Positions 5,994 through 10,233 of a stretch of 10,233 nucleotides of DNA are shown here, piece by piece (the stretch's first letter is position 1; each line of letters opens with the position of its first letter). Under the pieces are notes generated by a model. The model made no database searches. It saw only the letters and a list, made by a program, of their open reading frames with translations, and was not told where the DNA came from. The stretch is from Candidatus Gastranaerophilales bacterium (GTDB lineage Bacteria; Cyanobacteriota; Vampirovibrionia; Gastranaerophilales; JAQUYY01), in assembly GCA_028691575.1 (NCBI GenBank), contig JAQUYY010000048.1, forward strand, positions 1 to 10,233, read 5' to 3'. Both the position numbers and the translations under genes were made by a program.

Positions 5994-5997
5994 CTCC
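5994..5997 (-). promoter_or_regulatory. ribosome binding site fixing the rsmA TTG start
   Basis: GGAG on the minus strand with a 7-nt spacer to TTG at 5986-5984. The upstream in-frame codons contain no ATG, GTG or TTG close enough to use this site, so it decides the start. Confidence 0.7.
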
Positions 5998-6034
5998 AAA
6001 AAGCTTACTGTCTAATTTAAATCTAATATTTTTA

Positions 6035-6043
6035 TGATATACT
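6035..6043 (+). promoter_or_regulatory. candidate extended -10 promoter for the gshA-type operon
   Basis: TG-A-TATACT: an extended -10 TG at 6035-6036 and TATACT at 6038-6043 (one mismatch to consensus). The -35 region is poor, as often seen with extended -10 promoters. Start of transcription near 6050 gives a leader of about 24 nt. TATAAA at 6053-6058 is an alternative but would leave almost no leader. Confidence 0.35.
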
Positions 6044-6073
6044 TAACAAAAGTATAAAATAAAGAGAGCTGAT

Positions 6074-7444
6074 ATGTCTATTATTACCCAAAAAAATAAT
6101 TCCGTATTAGATAAAACTCTTTTGTCAAAAGTTTTTTTTGATGGATGTAAGCCTAAAAGTAATTTTAAAACAGGAATTGAATTTGAAAAACTCCCTGTTC
6201 TAAAAAATAATTATAATGCCTGTGATTATTCACAATCAAACGGTATAAGAGATTTTTTGTACAAAATTCATAAAGAATTAAAATGGGATTTAATTTTTGA
6301 AGGTGAAAATTTAATCGGCTTAAAAAACCACGGAAATCTTATAACGCTAGAACCAGGATGCCAGTTTGAATTTAGCACTTCTCCACAAAACAGCATCCAT
6401 TCGATAAATAACATTTTAAAATCTTACAATAATATAACGGCTCAATATGCTGATGAAATGGGGTTTTTGTGGTTAGGGTGTGGTGCTCAGCCTGTTTCAA
6501 CTTTTGAGAATATTAATGTTATTCCTAAAAAACGATATGGTTTTATGAGCGAATATTTATCTAAAATGGGCTCTTTATCAATGGTTATGATGAGAGAAAC
6601 TGCCGGGATTCAAGTTGCTGTTGATTTTGAAGACGAACAAGATGCAATGAAAAAACTTGCTCTTGCGCTTAAAATTACACCTGTTATTACTGCTATGTTT
6701 GCAAATTCTCCGATAAGAAATGGTAAAACTAACGGATATAAGTCTTTTAGAGCAAAAAGTTGGCTTGATACCGATAACAACAGATGCGGATTAGTTAGCA
6801 AAAGTCTTATAAACAGCAACGGTAAGGATTTTTCTTTTGAAAATTATGTCAATGTTTTGCTTAATGTTCCTATGATTTTTATCCAAAGAAATAATAATTT
6901 TATAAAAATGAACGGCATCACTTTTAAAGAATTTTTAAGCAATGGATATGCTCAAACTCAAGCAATTATTGAAGATTGGGACTTGCATTGCAGTTTGTAT
7001 TTTCCTGATGTCAGGCTGAAAAATTTTATTGAATTAAGAGGATTTGACAGCCAAAAAAACAATCTGCAAATGGCTATTCCTGCACTTTGGAAGGGGATTT
7101 TGTATAATCCTTCTGCAATAGATGCTGTTTTTAATTTAACTAAAAATTGGAAATTTGAAGATATCGAAAAAATGAGAAATGAAGTGCCTAAAACTGCTTT
7201 AGATACAGAAATTCAAGGAAAAAAAGTTCAAAATTTCGCATTAGAGTTTTTAGAAATAGCTCAAGAGTCTCTAAAAACCTTTAGAGACTATAATTATAGA
7301 AATGAAGATGAATCAATTTATTTGGATTGTATAAAAGACTTAACAAAACAGCATAAAACACCTGCTGATGTTATACTTGATAATTGGAACGGTTCTTGGA
7401 ATAAAAATTTAGATAAATTTATTGAGTATGTGAAAGTAAACTAA
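6074..7444 (+). CDS. gshA: glutamate-cysteine ligase, GCS2 (plant/alphaproteobacterial) type
   Basis: ATP-dependent ligase joining the gamma-carboxyl of Glu to Cys, the first step of glutathione synthesis; cytoplasmic. The sequence follows the GCS2 family throughout: KTGIEFEKLPV (32-42), FEFSTSPQNSIHS (98-110), GAQPVSTFENINVIPKKRY (137-155), SMVMMRETAGIQVAVDFEDE (169-188), ALKITPVITAMFANSPIRNG (198-217), then SWLDTDNNRCGL (229-240). PDVRLKNFIELRGFD (311-325) closes the active-site part. 456 residues is normal. AGAG precedes the ATG, a weak ribosome site. The stop codon is 1 nt before the next gene, so the two are probably co-translated. No gshB is seen nearby. EgtA (ergothioneine pathway) belongs to the same superfamily, so product use is inferred; family membership is firm, the gene symbol less so. 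Confidence 0.88.
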   Translation: MSIITQKNNSVLDKTLLSKVFFDGCKPKSNFKTGIEFEKLPVLKNNYNACDYSQSNGIRDFLYKIHKELKWDLIFEGENLIGLKNHGNLITLEPGCQFEFSTSPQNSIHSINNILKSYNNITAQYADEMGFLWLGCGAQPVSTFENINVIPKKRYGFMSEYLSKMGSLSMVMMRETAGIQVAVDFEDEQDAMKKLALALKITPVITAMFANSPIRNGKTNGYKSFRAKSWLDTDNNRCGLVSKSLINSNGKDFSFENYVNVLLNVPMIFIQRNNNFIKMNGITFKEFLSNGYAQTQAIIEDWDLHCSLYFPDVRLKNFIELRGFDSQKNNLQMAIPALWKGILYNPSAIDAVFNLTKNWKFEDIEKMRNEVPKTALDTEIQGKKVQNFALEFLEIAQESLKTFRDYNYRNEDESIYLDCIKDLTKQHKTPADVILDNWNGSWNKNLDKFIEYVKVN

Positions 7445-7445
7445 T

Positions 7446-8444
7446 ATGCTGATTTACCCTGATATAGAAGTTGAAACATCTTTCGCAAAAGGAGATGAGG
7501 AGCTTTTTGAAAAATTTTTAAATAGCGAAAAAGAGCTTTTTTCTATAGAATCTGATTTTAATGAAATAAAAATTGTTGAAAATAAAGCCGGAAAATTTAT
7601 GAAATTCAATGATGCTTATCAGGCTGGAATTGTAGATTATAATGGTTGTAGCGGCAATTTGCCCCATATGAATTATTTTTTAATTCCATTTTTTATGAAT
7701 TTAAATATAAAAAATGTTTTGATTTTGGGTTTAGGCTCAGGAAGGCTTGTAAAAGATATTCTTTCTGTTTCAAATATCGTCAATTGTATTGATATTGTTG
7801 AAATTGACGATAAAGTTATAAATATATCGAAGGATTGGTTTGGTTTTGAAGAAAATGAAAAAACAAAAGTTCATTTGCAGGATGCAAGGGTTTTTGTCAG
7901 AAACAGCAAGAAAAAATATGATTTAATAATTTTAGATATTTTTTCAAATGATGGTATGCCATATCGGTTTATGACGGAAGAATTTTTGGAAGAAATTTCT
8001 AAAATACTGTCAAAACGAGGGTTAATCGGTGCGAATATATTTAGCCATAGTAAAATTGATAGTGAAAAAAATATAATTTTTAAATCAATGTTAAAAACAT
8101 ATCAAAATGTTTATAAAGAAATATTAATTTTCCCTTCAATGTACGGTGATGAGCGGTTTTATACGGATATTATTGAATTATCTCAAAAACCCGAAGGATT
8201 GATTAATATTATTCTTTTTGCTTCAAAAAGTAAATTACAAGCTAGTTATAGCTATTTTGAAAAGAATATTAATGTGTTTGATGCCGATAAGGTTGAAATG
8301 CTCAAATTGATTGGCATTGATAACTATCTGCAAGACTTATATAATGGTATAATAAATGTTAAGAGTGTAAAAATTTTAAAAGATGAATATGAAAAAGATA
8401 AATCTTTTGAAAAAAATATATTGAATTATCTTAAAACAGGGTAA
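7446..8444 (+). CDS. spermidine synthase-like protein (class I SAM-type fold)
   Basis: Resembles the polyamine aminopropyltransferase family, which normally moves an aminopropyl group from decarboxylated SAM to putrescine. FNDAYQAG at 54-61 is in the place of the family DG.YQ motif, followed by PHMNYFLIPFFM (73-84). The nucleotide-binding loop VLILGLGSGRL is at 91-101, with acidic DIVEIDDKV (116-124, Glu119), QDARVFV (145-151) and LIILDIFSNDGMPYRFMTEEF (160-180). The loop is GLGSG, not the GGGEG seen in classical SpeE, and DIFSNDG replaces the catalytic DSSDP-type segment. The 332-residue length is somewhat long, with a C-terminal tail of ~75 residues of unclear role. These departures suggest a SpeE-like enzyme of unproven substrate, not certain spermidine synthase. 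It starts 1 nt after the ligase gene, without a strong ribosome site of its own. Confidence 0.8.
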   Translation: MLIYPDIEVETSFAKGDEELFEKFLNSEKELFSIESDFNEIKIVENKAGKFMKFNDAYQAGIVDYNGCSGNLPHMNYFLIPFFMNLNIKNVLILGLGSGRLVKDILSVSNIVNCIDIVEIDDKVINISKDWFGFEENEKTKVHLQDARVFVRNSKKKYDLIILDIFSNDGMPYRFMTEEFLEEISKILSKRGLIGANIFSHSKIDSEKNIIFKSMLKTYQNVYKEILIFPSMYGDERFYTDIIELSQKPEGLINIILFASKSKLQASYSYFEKNINVFDADKVEMLKLIGIDNYLQDLYNGIINVKSVKILKDEYEKDKSFEKNILNYLKTG

Positions 8445-8536
8445 ATTCAACTTTAGAGATGATGAATAAATTGATAAAATTAATAATAATGTAGTAAGAA
8501 TGGGGAGCAAAAAACTGCTCAAGGGGAGATTGGGAA

Positions 8537-9295
8537 ATGGGAAACAAAGTTTGGAATAGCTTATTTCTATCTTTAATTGCAATATTTTTTGGAACGATGA
8601 TAGCTTCTGCACAATCGGTTTTGCCTAGCGTAAGCATAAATTTAGGGACGACAAATTCGCCGGAAGAATTCAGCAAAGGTGTTCAGTTATTAGTTGTGTT
8701 AACTGTTTTAACTCTTGCTCCAAGTATTTTAATTATGTCGACTTCTTTTATACGAATGGTAATTGTTCTATCACTTACAAGACAGGCAATAGGTACTTCT
8801 TCATTGCCTCCTTCTCAAATTATTGTAGGATTAGCGCTAATCCTTACTTTTTTTGTTATGGCTCCTACGTTTAACAAAATTAATACCCAGGCTTTTCAGC
8901 CTTATATGAAGAATGAAATAACACAACAAGAAGCTTTGAAAAAATCCGTTGAACCCTTAAGAGAATTTATGTTTAGACAGACAGAAGAGCAGGAATTGGC
9001 TCTATTTATAAATTTAGCACAAATTGATGCTCCAAAAGTTACTGATGATATACCGACGTATGTTTTGCTTCCTTCTTTTATAATAAGTGAGTTAAAAACA
9101 GCGTTTAAAATAGGTTTTATGATATTTATTCCGTTTTTGGTAATTGATATAGTTGTTGCAAGTATACTGGTATCGATGGGTATGCTTTTCTTGCCCCCAC
9201 CAATGATTGCAACTCCGTTTAAAATTATTTTGTTCGTATTAATTGACGGGTGGCATTTGATAACCAAGTCACTTGTTGAAGGGTTTATGACGTAA
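8537..9295 (+). CDS. fliP: flagellar biosynthetic protein FliP
   Basis: Inner-membrane core of the flagellar type III export gate, where five FliP, four FliQ and one FliR typically form the pore complex. An N-terminal signal-like hydrophobic stretch (about 8-25) ends ASAQS, a plausible signal peptidase site, as in other FliP. LTLAPSILIMSTSFIRMVIVLSLTRQAIG (58-86, written in part) is a family hallmark, followed by LPPSQIIVGLALILTFFVMAP. The periplasmic middle part is 111-175. The C-terminal part has FIISELKTAFKIGFMIFIPF (181-200), then IDIVVASILVSMGMLFLPPP (203-222), a Met-rich stretch matching the pore plug. 252 residues is normal. AGGGGAG at 8522-8528 is a strong ribosome site, 8 nt before the ATG. 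Followed by fliQ after 16 bp. fliO is not seen upstream. Confidence 0.97.
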   Translation: MGNKVWNSLFLSLIAIFFGTMIASAQSVLPSVSINLGTTNSPEEFSKGVQLLVVLTVLTLAPSILIMSTSFIRMVIVLSLTRQAIGTSSLPPSQIIVGLALILTFFVMAPTFNKINTQAFQPYMKNEITQQEALKKSVEPLREFMFRQTEEQELALFINLAQIDAPKVTDDIPTYVLLPSFIISELKTAFKIGFMIFIPFLVIDIVVASILVSMGMLFLPPPMIATPFKIILFVLIDGWHLITKSLVEGFMT

Positions 9296-9311
9296 TTTAA
9301 AGGATTATAAA

Positions 9312-9581
9312 ATGTCTCAATTAGAGTTTATTTCAATATTACAACAGACTTTAATTCTTATTCTTCAGCTAGCAACACCTGTTTTGGCAACAAGTGTTAT
9401 TGTCGGGCTTATGATAAGTATATTTCAGTCAATAACACAAATTCAAGAATCAACTTTAACATTTGTTCCTAAAATTGTAGCCGGAATAGTTGTTTTTATT
9501 ATAACGCTACCTTGGATGTTAGGGGTTTTTGTTAATACGGTCAATGAACTTTTTGCAAAAATACCGAGTATTATTCACTAA
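9312..9581 (+). CDS. fliQ: flagellar biosynthetic protein FliQ
   Basis: Small two-helix membrane protein of the FliPQR export gate. The 89-residue length is exact for the family. Helices lie at about 12-38 and 54-76, linked by SITQIQESTLTFVPKI (40-55), the diagnostic FliQ loop. AAAGGA with a 7-nt spacer precedes the ATG. It sits between fliP (16-bp gap) and fliR (14-bp gap), the standard order. The type III secretion paralogue SctS is similar, but the flagellar neighbours and sequence style favour FliQ. Confidence 0.96.
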   Translation: MSQLEFISILQQTLILILQLATPVLATSVIVGLMISIFQSITQIQESTLTFVPKIVAGIVVFIITLPWMLGVFVNTVNELFAKIPSIIH

Positions 9582-9595
9582 AGAAAACTAAACTT

Positions 9596-10233
9596 ATGAA
9601 CCATGATTTATCAATATTTTTATCTACAAAAAGCTTAATTGTTTTTATTCTTGTTTTGACAAGAATGGCAGGAATGCTTTCTATTGCTCCATTTTTTTCG
9701 ACATTTCCGATTCCGGCTCGGGTAAAAGCCGGTTTAGCGGCGATGATTGCTTTTATTATATATCCTATTGTCCTGTCTAAAACTTCGTTTGAGGTGCCAA
9801 CGGAATTGATTTCTTTAAGTTTGTTTATAGCAAAAGAATTTTTTGTAGGTTTTATTATAGGATTTTGTGCATTAATAATTTTTATGGGAATACAAATGGG
9901 TGGACAGCTGCTTAGTATTCAAATGGGATTGGCGGTCAGCAATGTATTAGACCCCGTTACAAAACAGCAGGTGCCTGTTGTCGGACAATTTTATATGTAT
10001 ATTGCAAGTATGGCTTTTATTTATATAAGCGGTCATCAATGGCTTTTTGGAAGTGTTTTGGGAAGTTATGACACTATTCCTATTGGGCTGAATTTTTTAA
10101 TAGATGGTGTAATGGTTGATAAAATAATTCAAATAACAAGCCAATTGTTCAGAATCGCATTTAGTGCAGTTATTCCGATTTACGGTATATTGTTGATTTG
10201 TGATGTTTCATTAGGCTTTATTGCAAAAATGAT
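9596..10233 (+). CDS. fliR: flagellar biosynthetic protein FliR, partial (runs off right edge)
   Basis: Third component of the flagellar export gate. The reading frame opens MNHDLSIFLSTKSLIVF and stays open for 212 codons to the edge, about four fifths of a typical 255-260-residue FliR. Hallmarks are LVLTRMAGMLSIAPFFS (19-35), FPIPARVKAGLAAMIAF (37-53), EFFVGFIIGF (81-90) and GGQLLSIQMGLAVSNVLDP (102-120). Several hydrophobic helices are evident. The ribosome site is weak (AAAGAAAA region), suggesting coupling to fliQ 14 bp upstream. FlhB is often fused to or follows FliR; that lies outside the window. Confidence 0.95.
   Translation, partial: MNHDLSIFLSTKSLIVFILVLTRMAGMLSIAPFFSTFPIPARVKAGLAAMIAFIIYPIVLSKTSFEVPTELISLSLFIAKEFFVGFIIGFCALIIFMGIQMGGQLLSIQMGLAVSNVLDPVTKQQVPVVGQFYMYIASMAFIYISGHQWLFGSVLGSYDTIPIGLNFLIDGVMVDKIIQITSQLFRIAFSAVIPIYGILLICDVSLGFIAKM

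Noticed and set aside
8505..8520. Hairpin GAGCA/TGCTC before fliP as a terminator for the upstream operon
   Set aside because: Only 5 bp and not followed by a T-run; it may slightly affect fliP translation but cannot be called a terminator.
8902..9267. Minus-strand open frame of 121 codons
   Set aside because: Opposite fliP, whose translation matches its family throughout; no ribosome site or family similarity on the minus strand.

Overview
The window is AT-rich and reads like a chromosomal segment of a flagellated, non-photosynthetic relative of cyanobacteria (Melainabacteria/Gastranaerophilales type). This placement is inferred from overall gene style: an orphan short-leader pseudopilin with a GPN..G tail, a MEP-pathway gene, flagellar export genes and low GC. 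It is not proven by any marker gene. Most genes are ordinary housekeeping genes; the less explained material lies in two intergenic stretches and one unrecognised protein.

Layout. The 5' part of dnaX runs off the left edge on the minus strand. It diverges from ldcA (plus), a complete S66 muropeptide LD-carboxypeptidase. A 430-bp gap follows. It holds a promoter/terminator pair that could make a ~60-nt RNA, a long imperfect inverted repeat (1590-1687), a second hairpin (1718-1766) and an unusual cluster of CATG tetramers. Next is a pseudopilin-like gene (1825-2451, plus). Convergent to it is a 452-codon gene of unknown function (2490-3848, minus), preceded by a possible 30-codon ORF. The following gap (3849-4293) holds terminator-like hairpins, including mutually exclusive pairings. 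The minus-strand pair rsmA-ispE overlaps by 14 bp; rsmA appears to start at TTG.

Divergent from rsmA, on the plus strand, a GCS2-type glutamate-cysteine ligase is followed after 1 nt by a spermidine-synthase-like protein, probably as a coupled pair. A 92-bp gap leads to fliP, fliQ and the first ~212 codons of fliR, which runs off the right edge. FliP, FliQ and FliR together form the core gate of the flagellar type III export apparatus. No fliO is seen before fliP.

No tRNA, rRNA, CRISPR array, transposase or integrase was seen. The best candidates for something undescribed are the structured region upstream of the pseudopilin and the small-ORF/452-aa locus with its antisense-oriented terminator hairpins. 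All RNA structures were folded by eye and need covariation support.
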